64,000 nucleotides of DNA, from assembly GCF_014207985.1 (NCBI RefSeq), contig NZ_JACHMI010000001.1, forward strand, positions 3,145,001 through 3,209,000, given 5' to 3'. The position numbers and the translations under genes were made by a program. The notes beneath the pieces were generated by a model. That model was given only the letters and a program-made list of their open reading frames with translations. It made no database searches and was not told the origin of the DNA. Below are positions 35,346 through 43,195 of the stretch, one piece after another. Positions within the stretch are counted from its first letter, which is position 1; each line of letters opens with the position of its first letter. Source of the DNA: Nonomuraea rubra (GTDB lineage: Bacteria > Actinomycetota > Actinomycetes > Streptosporangiales > Streptosporangiaceae).

Positions 35346-36604
35346 CAGGGCGTGCGGCGCCAGACGACGGTCAGCCAGGCGCCGGCCACGGCGACCATGA
35401 TGCCGACCACCAGGCCGAGCATGCCGTAGCCGAGCAGCCCGACGATCGCGCCGGCGATGATCGTGCCCGTGGCGCCGCAGACGTTCATCAGCAGGTCCGA
35501 CAGCCCCTGCACGGCCGGGCGGCGCTCGATCGGCACCGACTCCGTGACCAGCGCCGAGCCGGCCACCAGGCCGCACGACCAGCCCAGGCCGAGCAGTATC
35601 AGCGCCGCGGTCACCTGCCACACCCGGTGGCCCGCCGTGCCGGCGAGGGCGGCGGAGGCCAGCAGCAGGGCCGAGCCGAGCACCAGCACCGGCACCTTGC
35701 CCGCCTTGTCGGCCAGCCAGCCCACGACCGGCGAGAGCACGTACATGCCGGCGATGTGCAGGCTGATCACCAGGCCGATGACGTCCAGGTTCGAGCCGTC
35801 GTGGTGGAGCTTGACCGGGGTCATGGACATGACGGAGACCATCGCCGTGTGGCTGACGGCGATCATGACCAGGGCGCGGCGGGCCATGGGGGTGGTGCGC
35901 AGGGTCGTCCAGGCCGTGCGGATCGTGCGGTTGCGTCCGGGGTCCTCCTCGCGCGTACCGGCCCGGGCGAGCTTGAGCGGGTCGGGGCGGAGGAAGCAGA
36001 GAATGACGACCACCGCCAGCGCGAACGCCAGGGCCGCGAACGCGAACGGCCCCGCCTTCTCCACCAGCCCGAGGCTCATGCCGATCCGGTCGGCGGGCTC
36101 GGCCAGGTTCGGGCCGGCGACCGAGCCGATGGTCGAGGCCCAGACGACCAGCGACAGGTGGCGGGCCGAGCGGTCCTTCGGCGACAGGTCGGTGGCCGAG
36201 TAGCGGGCCGCCAGGCTGCCCGCGCTGCCGCCGCCGACGAGCACCAGGCCCGCCAGCAGCAGCGGCCAGTTGCGCAGGCTGATGGCCAGCACCGAGACCG
36301 CGCAGCCCACCAGCGCCGCCGTGTACGCCAGCGACAGCCCCGCCCGGCGCCCGCCCCTGCTCGACACCTTGGCGGCGGGCAGGGCCAGCAGCGCCGCGCC
36401 CAGCACGGTGGCCGTGCCCGCGAAGCCGCTGATCACCGTCGACCGGGACAGCTCGTCCACGACGACCGAGCTGAGCGCCAGCCCGACGGCCACGCCCACG
36501 CCTCCCACGATCTGCGCCGCGGACAGGACCGCCAGGGTCCGCCGTTGTACGTGCTGAATCCGGTCAGGGGGCGAGACAGCGGGCTTGGTGGGGGCACTGG
36601 TCAC
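35345..36604 (-). CDS. MFS transporter
   Basis: About 419 aa with twelve predicted membrane helices and a central cytoplasmic loop around residue 195-225. Motif-A-like sequence occurs after helix 2 (PAAKVSSRGGRRAGLSLAY). The C-terminal half has GWLADKAGKVPVLVLG, the repeat of the same motif. Substrate is not recognisable; drug or metabolite export are both possible. GTG 36604 is the preferred start; the frame extends to a TTG at 36640. Low-GC sequence (36605-36691) upstream holds the promoter. The 3' end lies in the 17-bp tandem repeat. Confidence 0.87.
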   Translation of the reverse strand: MTSAPTKPAVSPPDRIQHVQRRTLAVLSAAQIVGGVGVAVGLALSSVVVDELSRSTVISGFAGTATVLGAALLALPAAKVSSRGGRRAGLSLAYTAALVGCAVSVLAISLRNWPLLLAGLVLVGGGSAGSLAARYSATDLSPKDRSARHLSLVVWASTIGSVAGPNLAEPADRIGMSLGLVEKAGPFAFAALAFALAVVVILCFLRPDPLKLARAGTREEDPGRNRTIRTAWTTLRTTPMARRALVMIAVSHTAMVSVMSMTPVKLHHDGSNLDVIGLVISLHIAGMYVLSPVVGWLADKAGKVPVLVLGSALLLASAALAGTAGHRVWQVTAALILLGLGWSCGLVAGSALVTESVPIERRPAVQGLSDLLMNVCGATGTIIAGAIVGLLGYGMLGLVVGIMVAVAGAWLTVVWRRTP

Positions 36605-36691
36605 CCGTGAAGTCTCGCATAACCCCCAACAATGCCCCAAAGAGGACGGTGATCTGATTTATCGGGAAATTAGGATTTTCGCCATGATTTT

Positions 36692-37561
36692 TCAGAGCAC
36701 GAGAACGGGATCGCCTTGGGCCAGGCGCCCGTACGTTCCGGGAATCAGGTCGGGGATCAGGTTCACGCCGAACCAGACCTTGCCGTTCCGCCTGCGGTGC
36801 CGGGCGAGCGTCCTGAGCGGCTCCTTGCCCTTGCGGTAGGTCGTGGTGTCGACCGTGGTCAGCACGCAGCGATCGCACCCCTTGCTCACGCGGAATTCCA
36901 CCTCCCCGATGCGCAGGCGCTTCCACTCGTCCTCGGCGAACGGCTCCGTCACGCCGTCGATCACCACGTTCGGCCGGAACCTGCGCATGGGGATCGGCCG
37001 CGGCTCCTCGCCGAGCTCCAGCGCGGTGCCGGCGATCCAGTCGTTGAGGCGGGCCAGCGAGGCCGTCGTGGTGAGCAGCAGCGGGAACGCGTCGGCCAGG
37101 CTCACCCGGTCCTCCGGCCTGCCGTACGCCGGGTCGACCGGGCGGCGGGCCGGGTCGTCGAGCCACCCGAGCCGCACCGGCCGCCCCGCCAGCCCGCTCA
37201 GCCACGCGGCCGCGGCGTCGCCGCAGTCGGTGACCTCCACGGACGTCCTCGGCAGGTGCACGACAGACCTCGGGCCGGTGGGCGCCACCGTCAGCGGCTC
37301 CGCGTGCGGGCCCGTCAGCGTGAGCACCCCGCCGTCGAGCACGCCGCCGTCGAGCACGCCGCCGTCGAGCACGCCGCTGTTGAGCACAGGCACGCAGGCC
37401 AGCAGGCGCGGCTCCTGGCGGGCGGTGAGCACCGCGCCGCTCTCGTCGGTGATGACGTGGCGGCGGTCGCCGGCCAGCCCCCACGGCTGCACCTCGGCCT
37501 CGGTGACCTCGTGCCCCGAGGTGGACTTGACGGGGTAGCGGGAGATGCTCGCCAGCTTCAT
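36692..37561 (-). CDS. MOSC-domain protein (YcbX/mARC-like)
   Basis: 289 aa. MOSC N-terminal beta-barrel (residues 1-110; VKSTSGHEVTEAEVQPWGLA) and MOSC core (about 135-285) with RFRPNVVIDG, KGCDRCVLTTVDTTTYRKG and the Cys that ligates molybdenum in mARC-type enzymes. Likely a molybdenum-cofactor N-oxide reductase involved in detoxifying N-hydroxylated bases or similar. A 15-bp repeat gives GVLDG four times around residue 65. The start overlaps the MFS stop (ATGA), but TACGGT seven bases upstream suggests its own leaderless promoter as well. Confidence 0.9.
   Translation of the reverse strand: MKLASISRYPVKSTSGHEVTEAEVQPWGLAGDRRHVITDESGAVLTARQEPRLLACVPVLNSGVLDGGVLDGGVLDGGVLTLTGPHAEPLTVAPTGPRSVVHLPRTSVEVTDCGDAAAAWLSGLAGRPVRLGWLDDPARRPVDPAYGRPEDRVSLADAFPLLLTTTASLARLNDWIAGTALELGEEPRPIPMRRFRPNVVIDGVTEPFAEDEWKRLRIGEVEFRVSKGCDRCVLTTVDTTTYRKGKEPLRTLARHRRRNGKVWFGVNLIPDLIPGTYGRLAQGDPVLVL
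37322..37381. repeat. 15-bp in-frame repeat in MOSC gene
   Basis: Four near-identical 15-bp units (GAGCACGCCGCCGTC on the plus strand) encode GVLDG repeats in a surface loop of the MOSC N-terminal domain. Confidence 0.9.
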
Positions 37562-38757
37562 ACGGCTGACCGTATCTCACGGGTTCCGGACAGCTCCTGG
37601 ACGAGCGTGCTCCGGCGGTGCAGGGTGGCGCCGAGCGCGACGGCGGCCAGGCCCGCCACGCCGATCGCGGCGCCGATCCAGGCGACGGACGCGTAGCCGA
37701 GGCCGGCCTCGATGGCCAGGCCGCCCGCCCAGGGGCCGGCGGTGATGCCGACGTTGAAGGAGGCCACGTTCATGCCGGCGGCCAGCGTGGGGGCGTTCCT
37801 GGCCAGGGCGAAGGGGCGGGAGTTCAGGGCGGGGTTGGTGCCGAAGCCGAACGCGCCGAGCAGGAAGATCAGCGGGATGGCGAGCAGGGCCACGGGCGCG
37901 GACGCGGCCAGGGCGGCCGAGGTCAGGATCAGGCCGGTGACGCCGGCGTACAGCAGCGGGTACGGCCGCGCGTCGGCGATCCGGCCGCCGACGGTGATGC
38001 CGAGCAGGGCGCCCACCCCGTACAGGCCGAGCACGGCGGGCACCCAGGCCGGGTCCAGGCCCGTGACCTCGGTCAGCAGCGGGCTGAGGTAGCTGAAGGA
38101 CGACAGCAGCGCGCCGGTGGTCAGCGCGGTGGTGCCGTAGGCGAGCCAGAGGGCGGGCCTGGACAGCGCGCGCAGCTCGTCGGACACGCGGGGCGTGCCG
38201 TCCCGGTCGGGGCGGCCGCCGGGGATCGTGGCGAACACGCCGATGCCGGCCAGCGCCGACAGCGCGGCGACCGCCCAGAACGCCGCCCGCCAGCCCAGGT
38301 GCTGCCCGATCACCGTGCCCGCGGACAGGCCGATGACGGTGGCCACGGTGAGCCCTCCGGCCAGCACGCTCATCGCCTTGGCGCGGGCGTTCGCGGGCAC
38401 CAGTCCGATCGCGGTGCTGGCCGCCACGGCCCAGAAGCCCGCGTAGACGAAGGCGCCGACCACGCGGGTGGCGAACAGCACGCCGTAGCTGGACGTCAGC
38501 GCGCCCGCCACGTGCGACAGCGCGAACAGCCCCAGGAACGCCAGCAGCACCGTACGGCGCGGCCACCGCAACGTGACGACGGCCAGCACCGGCGCGCCCA
38601 CCAGCATCCCGATCGCGAACGCCGAGATCAGCAGCCCCGCGTCCGGCACCGACACCCCGAGATCGCGCGCCAGCTCGGGGAGCAGCCCGGCCAGCATGAG
38701 CTCGGAGGTGCCCTGAGCGAAGATCGAGAGCCCCAGTATGTAGACCGCCAACGGCAT
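37558..38757 (-). CDS. MFS drug efflux pump, Cmx/CmrA-like
   Basis: 399 aa, twelve membrane helices. The N-terminus (LSIFAQGTSELMLAGLLPEL, SVPDAGLLISAFAIGMLVGA) closely follows chloramphenicol efflux proteins of the Cmx/CmlR group. Motif C-like glycines are in helix 5. AAGGAGGAGG precedes the ATG. It is 62 bp from the TetR gene on the same strand and overlaps the MOSC gene. TetR control through the operator at 38782 is likely. Actual substrate range is unproven. Confidence 0.9.
   Translation of the reverse strand: MPLAVYILGLSIFAQGTSELMLAGLLPELARDLGVSVPDAGLLISAFAIGMLVGAPVLAVVTLRWPRRTVLLAFLGLFALSHVAGALTSSYGVLFATRVVGAFVYAGFWAVAASTAIGLVPANARAKAMSVLAGGLTVATVIGLSAGTVIGQHLGWRAAFWAVAALSALAGIGVFATIPGGRPDRDGTPRVSDELRALSRPALWLAYGTTALTTGALLSSFSYLSPLLTEVTGLDPAWVPAVLGLYGVGALLGITVGGRIADARPYPLLYAGVTGLILTSAALAASAPVALLAIPLIFLLGAFGFGTNPALNSRPFALARNAPTLAAGMNVASFNVGITAGPWAGGLAIEAGLGYASVAWIGAAIGVAGLAAVALGATLHRRSTLVQELSGTREIRSAV
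37569..37574 (-). promoter_or_regulatory. -10 element TACGGT, seven bases before MOSC ATG
   Basis: TACGGT-N7-ATG inside the end of the MFS gene; a possible internal leaderless promoter for the MOSC gene. Confidence 0.4.
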
Positions 38758-38781
38758 GGCGACCTCCTCCTTCGGAAACAG

Positions 38782-38803
38782 TTTTAGATTGATCAGTTCA
38801 AAA
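38782..38803. promoter_or_regulatory. Putative TetR operator upstream of Cmx-like gene
   Basis: TTTT-N5-TGATCA-N5... a 22-bp pseudo-palindrome centred on TGATCA with TTTT and AAAA ends. Its minus-strand edge CGTTTTGAAC resembles CGTTTTGGAAC (39408-39418) next to the TetR gene's own promoter. Confidence 0.5.
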
Positions 38804-38819
38804 CGCGGGCACGAAGAAG

Positions 38820-39392
38820 TCAGAAGGCGGACAGCGCGGTGTTCGCGATCGACTCGAGCGTGGCCCGGTCGGCCCCGCCGCGGGCCGTGACGCGCAGGCC
38901 GCTGACCGTCGCGGCCAGGAAGCGGGCCAGGGCGAGCGGGTCCCGGTCCGCGTCGAGCTCGCCGCGGGTGCGGGCCGCCTCGAGCGCGGTCCTGACGATC
39001 CCGACCCGCTTGTCGTTGTCGCGGCGCAGCAGCTCCGCGATCTCCGGGTCACGCGGGCCCAGCTCGACCAGCGAGTTCACCACCAGGCAGCCGGCCGGGT
39101 CGCGGGGATCGGGCTCGACCGCCCACCACAGCACGGTCCTGATCTTCTCCCTGATCGGCAGCTCGCCCTCCATGAGCTCGGCGAGCCCGGCGTTGCGCTC
39201 GTCCATGTAGTGCCGCAGCGATCGCTCGAACAGGTCGTGCTTGCTCGCGAAGGTGTTGTAGATGCTGCTGCGCCCGAGCCCGGTGGCCGCGCACAGGTCC
39301 TGCGTCGAGGTGGCCTCGTAGCCCGCGCTCCAGAACGCGCGCATGGCCGCCTCGATCGCCAGGTCCTCCTCGAACTTCCGCGGTCGTGCCAT
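38820..39392 (-). CDS. TetR-family regulator of the MFS pump
   Basis: 190 aa from ATG 39392 (MARPRKFEEDLAIEAAMRAF). HTH at residues 28-50 (TSTQDLCAATGLGRSSIYNT). TAGCGT lies exactly seven bases before this ATG, so the message is probably leaderless; an ATG at 39401 would lie upstream of the predicted transcription start. Position next to the Cmx-like pump and the shared CGTTTTG motif suggest that it represses both the pump and itself. Confidence 0.92.
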   Translation of the reverse strand: MARPRKFEEDLAIEAAMRAFWSAGYEATSTQDLCAATGLGRSSIYNTFASKHDLFERSLRHYMDERNAGLAELMEGELPIREKIRTVLWWAVEPDPRDPAGCLVVNSLVELGPRDPEIAELLRRDNDKRVGIVRTALEAARTRGELDADRDPLALARFLAATVSGLRVTARGGADRATLESIANTALSAF

Positions 39393-39399
39393 GTCAGGC

Positions 39400-39418
39400 A
39401 CGCTACACGTTTTGGAAC
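39400..39418 (-). promoter_or_regulatory. TetR promoter (TAGCGT) with adjacent CGTTTTGGAAC motif
   Basis: Minus-strand -10 TAGCGT at 39400-39405, seven bases before ATG 39392. The CGTTTTGGAAC at 39408-39418 is shared with the pump operator and would allow autoregulation. Confidence 0.5.
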
Positions 39419-39435
39419 GGTTGGTGCAATATGGG

Positions 39436-41661
39436 TCAGGTGGCCTGCCGGAACGTGTTGAGGAACACCTTGCGCGTGTCGGCCTGGTCGTCCCACTTCA
39501 GGTCGGGCAGATCCATCGTGATCTTGAAGGCGGCGGTGTCGTCGATGGAGACGTACCTGGTCAGGGCGTGCATGGGGACACCGTTGGGGGTGGTGTAGGT
39601 GTACTCCCAGTCGGCGGCCTGCCAGGTGCGGTAGCGGACGGTCTGGAGCTGCACCTGGATGTAGCTCTCCATGCCGCCGTCCGCCTCCAGCCTGCCCAGC
39701 TCCGACAGCCCGCCGTCGCTCTGCGGGGCGGCCCGCTCGACCAGGATGCGCATGCCGGAGTCCTTCGGGCCGCTGAACGTGGCCACGCCGCCGGACGTCG
39801 CGAGCTTCCAGTCGTCGGGCACGGCGGCCGAGAACCCGGGGCCCGTGTGCTCCACGTAACCCTCGGGGATGATCGACGGCTCGGTCGCGTTCTCCGTCGT
39901 GGCGCTCTCGGAGACGGTGGCGGAGGCGGTGACCGGCGTCTGCGGCGAGCCGCCCGTCAGGACGATCCACACGGCGCCCGCCACGACGGCCACGGCCACC
40001 AGGGAGCTGATGATCGTGAGCGGCGTGGGCCGGCCGTCGCGGATCCACGGGCCGCCTTCGTCGTCCTCCACCCGGCGCCGGCTCTTGCCGGGCCGCGGGC
40101 CCCCGCCGGGCAGCGAGGCCAGGCGGCTGCGGGAGACGTCGTGCGACAGGTCGCGCGACTGCTCGCGCAGGTCGTCGGGAGAGGCCAGCGGCCACGGGGT
40201 GGCGGAGGAGTTCCGGCTGTCCGTGGTCAGCGGCAGGATCGGCTGGGGGTGCGGGCCGCTCGGGTCGTCCAGGTCGTCGGCGCCGCGGCGGCCCACCCGG
40301 GGGCCGGTCGGCGCGCCGAACGGCGGCTGCTGCGGGCCGGACGGGGCCACGAGCGAGTCGTACGGACCGGAGGAACTGCTCAGCGAGTCGTACGGCCCCG
40401 AGGAACCGGCCAGTGAGTCGTACGGCCCCGAGGGGCCGGCCAGTGAGTCGTACGGACCTGACGGGCTGCTCAGCGAGTCGTACGGACCCGACGAACTGGC
40501 CAGTGAGTCGTACGGGCCCTGCTGCTGGCCGGGGGTGCGCGGCAGCGGGGGGAGCTGGTCGGTGCGGTGGCTGCCCGACGGGCTCGTCATCCCGTCGTAG
40601 GGCATCGAGTGGCCGCCCGACGGGCTGTTCAGCGGGTCGTACGGCACCCGCACCGGCCCCGACGGCGTCTCCACGATGCGCGAGGGCATCGGCCCCGACG
40701 GGGTCTCCAGCGGGGGCAGCAGCCCGGCCGGGGTCGGGTCGGACTGGCTGGGCAGCGTCTCGGGGGCGCGCGGCCTGGGCGCGCCGTGCGCGCGCAGCAC
40801 CGCCTCCAGCATCTCGATCACCTGCGTGGCGGTGAGCCGCTCGGCCGGGTTCTTGCGCAGCAGGCCCTCGATCACGGGCATCAGCGAGCCGGCCCGCTGT
40901 GGCCTGATCGGGTCCTGGGTGAGCACCGCGCCGAGCACCGCCACCGGGTCGGGCCCCTCGTACGGCGGGCGGCCCTCGACGGCGGCGTACAGGGTCGCGC
41001 CGAACGACCACAGGTCCGCCGCCTGCGTGATCGGCTGGCTGGACAGGCGCTCCGGCGGGATGTACGCCGGCGACCCCATGAGCAGGCCCGTCTGGGTGAT
41101 CGAGACGTCGCCCTCGATGGCCGCGATGCCGAAGTCGGTCAGCACCACCCGGTCCTGGGTCAGCAGGACGTTGCCCGGCTTGATGTCGCGGTGCAGGATC
41201 CCGGCGGCGTGCGCGTGCATGAGCGCGTCGAGCACCCGGATGCCGATCTCGGCCGCCTGGATCACCGGGAGCGGCCCGCTCTGGCGTACGGCCTGCTCCA
41301 GCGACCACGCCCGGACCAGCTCCATCACGATCCAGGGCCGGCCGTCCTCCTCGACCACGTCGTGCACCGTCACGATGCCCGGGTGCGTCAGCCGCGCGGC
41401 CGACCGGGCCTCGCGCAGCATGCGCCGGTGGGCCACCTGCTTGCCCGCGTTGTCCAGGCCGTAGGGCAGGATCAGCTCCTTGACGGCCACGTCCCTGTCG
41501 AGCAGCACGTCGTGGGCGTGCCACACCATGCCCATGCCGCCTCTGCCTACGGGCGACATCAGTCGGTAGCGCCTGCCGATCAGGCGTCCCTGGCTCTGCG
41601 GAGCGCCCCCCGTGGCACCTCCCTCTGAGCCGGGCCCGCTGAGCAAGCGGTCGGCTGCCAT
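39436..41661 (-). CDS. Membrane Ser/Thr protein kinase with SGPYDSL repeats
   Basis: 741 aa. Kinase domain residues about 25-290: GRGGMG, VAVKELILPYGL, ILHRDIKPGN, LTDFGIAAIEG and GSPAYIPPERL. A 250-residue Ser/Pro/Gly linker includes six 10-residue GPYDSL repeats. A transmembrane helix follows (LTIISSLVAVAVVAGAVWIV, about residue 560), then an extracytoplasmic domain of about 140 residues resembling sensor tails of actinomycete kinases. ATG 41661 has GGCGGGAA upstream; ATG 41685 is in frame. Confidence 0.92.
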   Translation of the reverse strand: MAADRLLSGPGSEGGATGGAPQSQGRLIGRRYRLMSPVGRGGMGMVWHAHDVLLDRDVAVKELILPYGLDNAGKQVAHRRMLREARSAARLTHPGIVTVHDVVEEDGRPWIVMELVRAWSLEQAVRQSGPLPVIQAAEIGIRVLDALMHAHAAGILHRDIKPGNVLLTQDRVVLTDFGIAAIEGDVSITQTGLLMGSPAYIPPERLSSQPITQAADLWSFGATLYAAVEGRPPYEGPDPVAVLGAVLTQDPIRPQRAGSLMPVIEGLLRKNPAERLTATQVIEMLEAVLRAHGAPRPRAPETLPSQSDPTPAGLLPPLETPSGPMPSRIVETPSGPVRVPYDPLNSPSGGHSMPYDGMTSPSGSHRTDQLPPLPRTPGQQQGPYDSLASSSGPYDSLSSPSGPYDSLAGPSGPYDSLAGSSGPYDSLSSSSGPYDSLVAPSGPQQPPFGAPTGPRVGRRGADDLDDPSGPHPQPILPLTTDSRNSSATPWPLASPDDLREQSRDLSHDVSRSRLASLPGGGPRPGKSRRRVEDDEGGPWIRDGRPTPLTIISSLVAVAVVAGAVWIVLTGGSPQTPVTASATVSESATTENATEPSIIPEGYVEHTGPGFSAAVPDDWKLATSGGVATFSGPKDSGMRILVERAAPQSDGGLSELGRLEADGGMESYIQVQLQTVRYRTWQAADWEYTYTTPNGVPMHALTRYVSIDDTAAFKITMDLPDLKWDDQADTRKVFLNTFRQAT
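40351..40530. repeat. 30-bp in-frame tandem repeat, six units
   Basis: Six 30-bp units start at 40351, 40381, 40411, 40441, 40471 and 40501; each contains GAGTCGTACGG and encodes a ten-residue SGPYDSLxxx unit in the kinase linker. Confidence 0.95.
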
Positions 41662-41760
41662 GTTCCCGCCCCCATCTCGCCTCATCCGTCACGTGCGTTC
41701 ATCACGCTACTTGCAGATTATGAGGTTCGTTACGATATCGGCGGCGAATCCGCAAGGGAA

Positions 41761-41782
41761 GGTGATGATGTCTTACATCACC
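41761..41782. other. Inverted repeat between allG-like gene and kinase
   Basis: GGTGATG-ATGTCTTA-CATCACC (seven-base arms) lies in a relatively AT-rich 154-bp gap. It could terminate the allH-F-G operon or act as an operator for the kinase promoter. No -10/-35 was assigned. Confidence 0.45.
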
Positions 41783-41815
41783 ACTGACGTGGGGATATGT
41801 CGGCATTAAAATGGA

Positions 41816-43195
41816 TCACTTATGCGCCTCGGCCAGGGCCAGCAACGCGCTGGTGAACGCCTCCGCAGGCGGCTCCACCAGGCCCGCGCCGACCTGGCCC
41901 GTCCCCGCGATCCGGCCCGCGATGCCCGTGTTGACCACAGGCAGCAGGCCCGTCCGCGCCACCAGCGTCACGTCGATGCCGACCGGTGTGCCGCGGAAAC
42001 CGAGGCCGGGAATCTGGTAGACGGGATGCTCGGCGAGCGTGATCTCGTACATGGAGCGGGTGGCCCGCACCGCGTCCGCCACCTCGCCGCCGACGAACCG
42101 CACGATGGCCGGCGACGCCGCCATCGCGAACCCGCCCAGCCCCGACGTCTCCGTGATCGTGGAGTCGCCGATGTCCGGGTTGGCGTCCTGCGGGCCGTAC
42201 GAGCCGAGGTAGAGCCCGTCAGGCACCCCCGCCGGGCCCGTGAACCAGCGCCCGCCCAGCCCCGACACCTGGACGCCGAAGTCGGTGCCGTTCCTGGCCA
42301 TGGCCACGACCAGGGACGAGCCGGGCACGTCGCGGGCCGCGTCCGTGGCGGCCTTGGCCGCGGCCATCCCGAGGTTGAGGAAGAAGTGGTCGTTGCCGTT
42401 GACGAAGCGCAGCACCCCGGCCGCCGCGCCCGGCGCCGCCTCCACCACGGCCGGGGCCAGCTCGCGCAGCAGCAGCGAGGTGGCGGCCCTGTTGCGGTTG
42501 TGCAGCTCGTCGCCCATCTGCAGGGCCTGCGCGATCAGCGAGCGCAGGTCGATCGGGCCCGTACGCTCCAGCGTCGCCGCCAGCGCCGGGCCGAGCACCC
42601 GGTCCATCCAGCGCAGCCGGTCGAGCACCTCCGGGCCGTACGCGCCGTACCTGAGCACCTTGCCCAGGCCCTCGTTGAGCGAGCAGTACGCGGTGCCGCC
42701 GTGCTCGTCGTCGCGCACCTCGAACAGCCACATCGACGGGCTCACCACGCCCGCCATCGGGCCCACCGCCCCGTGCTCGTGGCAGGGGCGCAGCACGACC
42801 GCGCCCGCCGCCAGCCTGTCCGCGGCCTCGTGCTCGTCCGCGGCCCTGCCCTCCAGGAGCATGGCGCCGATCAGCGCGCCGCGCATCGGGCCCGAGGCGC
42901 GCTCCCAGGTGATGGGCGGGCCCGCGTGCAGGAACGTGTCCGCGCCGAGCAGCTCCGAGGCGCGCCGCACGCCCACCAGGTGCGGGCGGGCCGAGGTCAG
43001 CCTGCCCACGGCCAGCTCGTTGGCCGCCTGGCGGCGCGGGTCCGCCAGCACCGTGGCCAGGGCCTCGGCGGTGCCGGGCAGGGGCGGGCGCCAGGCGACC
43101 GGGGCCGTCGGCACGGCCTGCGCGCGCAGCGCCTCGTCGAGCAGGCCCGCGCCGACGGTGATCACGCGCGGGGAGGAGGTCAGCAGTGAGGTCAT
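41816..43195 (-). CDS. DUF1116 protein, AllG/YlbE-like (oxamate carbamoyltransferase subunit)
   Basis: 459 aa. DUF1116 family: ITWERASGPMRGALIGAMLL, CHEHGAVGPMAGVVSPSMWL and ELHNRNRAATSLLLREL, followed by NGNDHFFLNLGMAAAKA. In E. coli the homologue YlbE (AllG) works with FdrA and YlbF as the oxamate carbamoyltransferase that ends anaerobic allantoin degradation. The ATG overlaps the FdrA stop (ATGA). The role here is by family and context; the substrate could differ in an aerobic actinomycete. Last gene of the operon. Confidence 0.88.
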   Translation of the reverse strand: MTSLLTSSPRVITVGAGLLDEALRAQAVPTAPVAWRPPLPGTAEALATVLADPRRQAANELAVGRLTSARPHLVGVRRASELLGADTFLHAGPPITWERASGPMRGALIGAMLLEGRAADEHEAADRLAAGAVVLRPCHEHGAVGPMAGVVSPSMWLFEVRDDEHGGTAYCSLNEGLGKVLRYGAYGPEVLDRLRWMDRVLGPALAATLERTGPIDLRSLIAQALQMGDELHNRNRAATSLLLRELAPAVVEAAPGAAAGVLRFVNGNDHFFLNLGMAAAKAATDAARDVPGSSLVVAMARNGTDFGVQVSGLGGRWFTGPAGVPDGLYLGSYGPQDANPDIGDSTITETSGLGGFAMAASPAIVRFVGGEVADAVRATRSMYEITLAEHPVYQIPGLGFRGTPVGIDVTLVARTGLLPVVNTGIAGRIAGTGQVGAGLVEPPAEAFTSALLALAEAHK

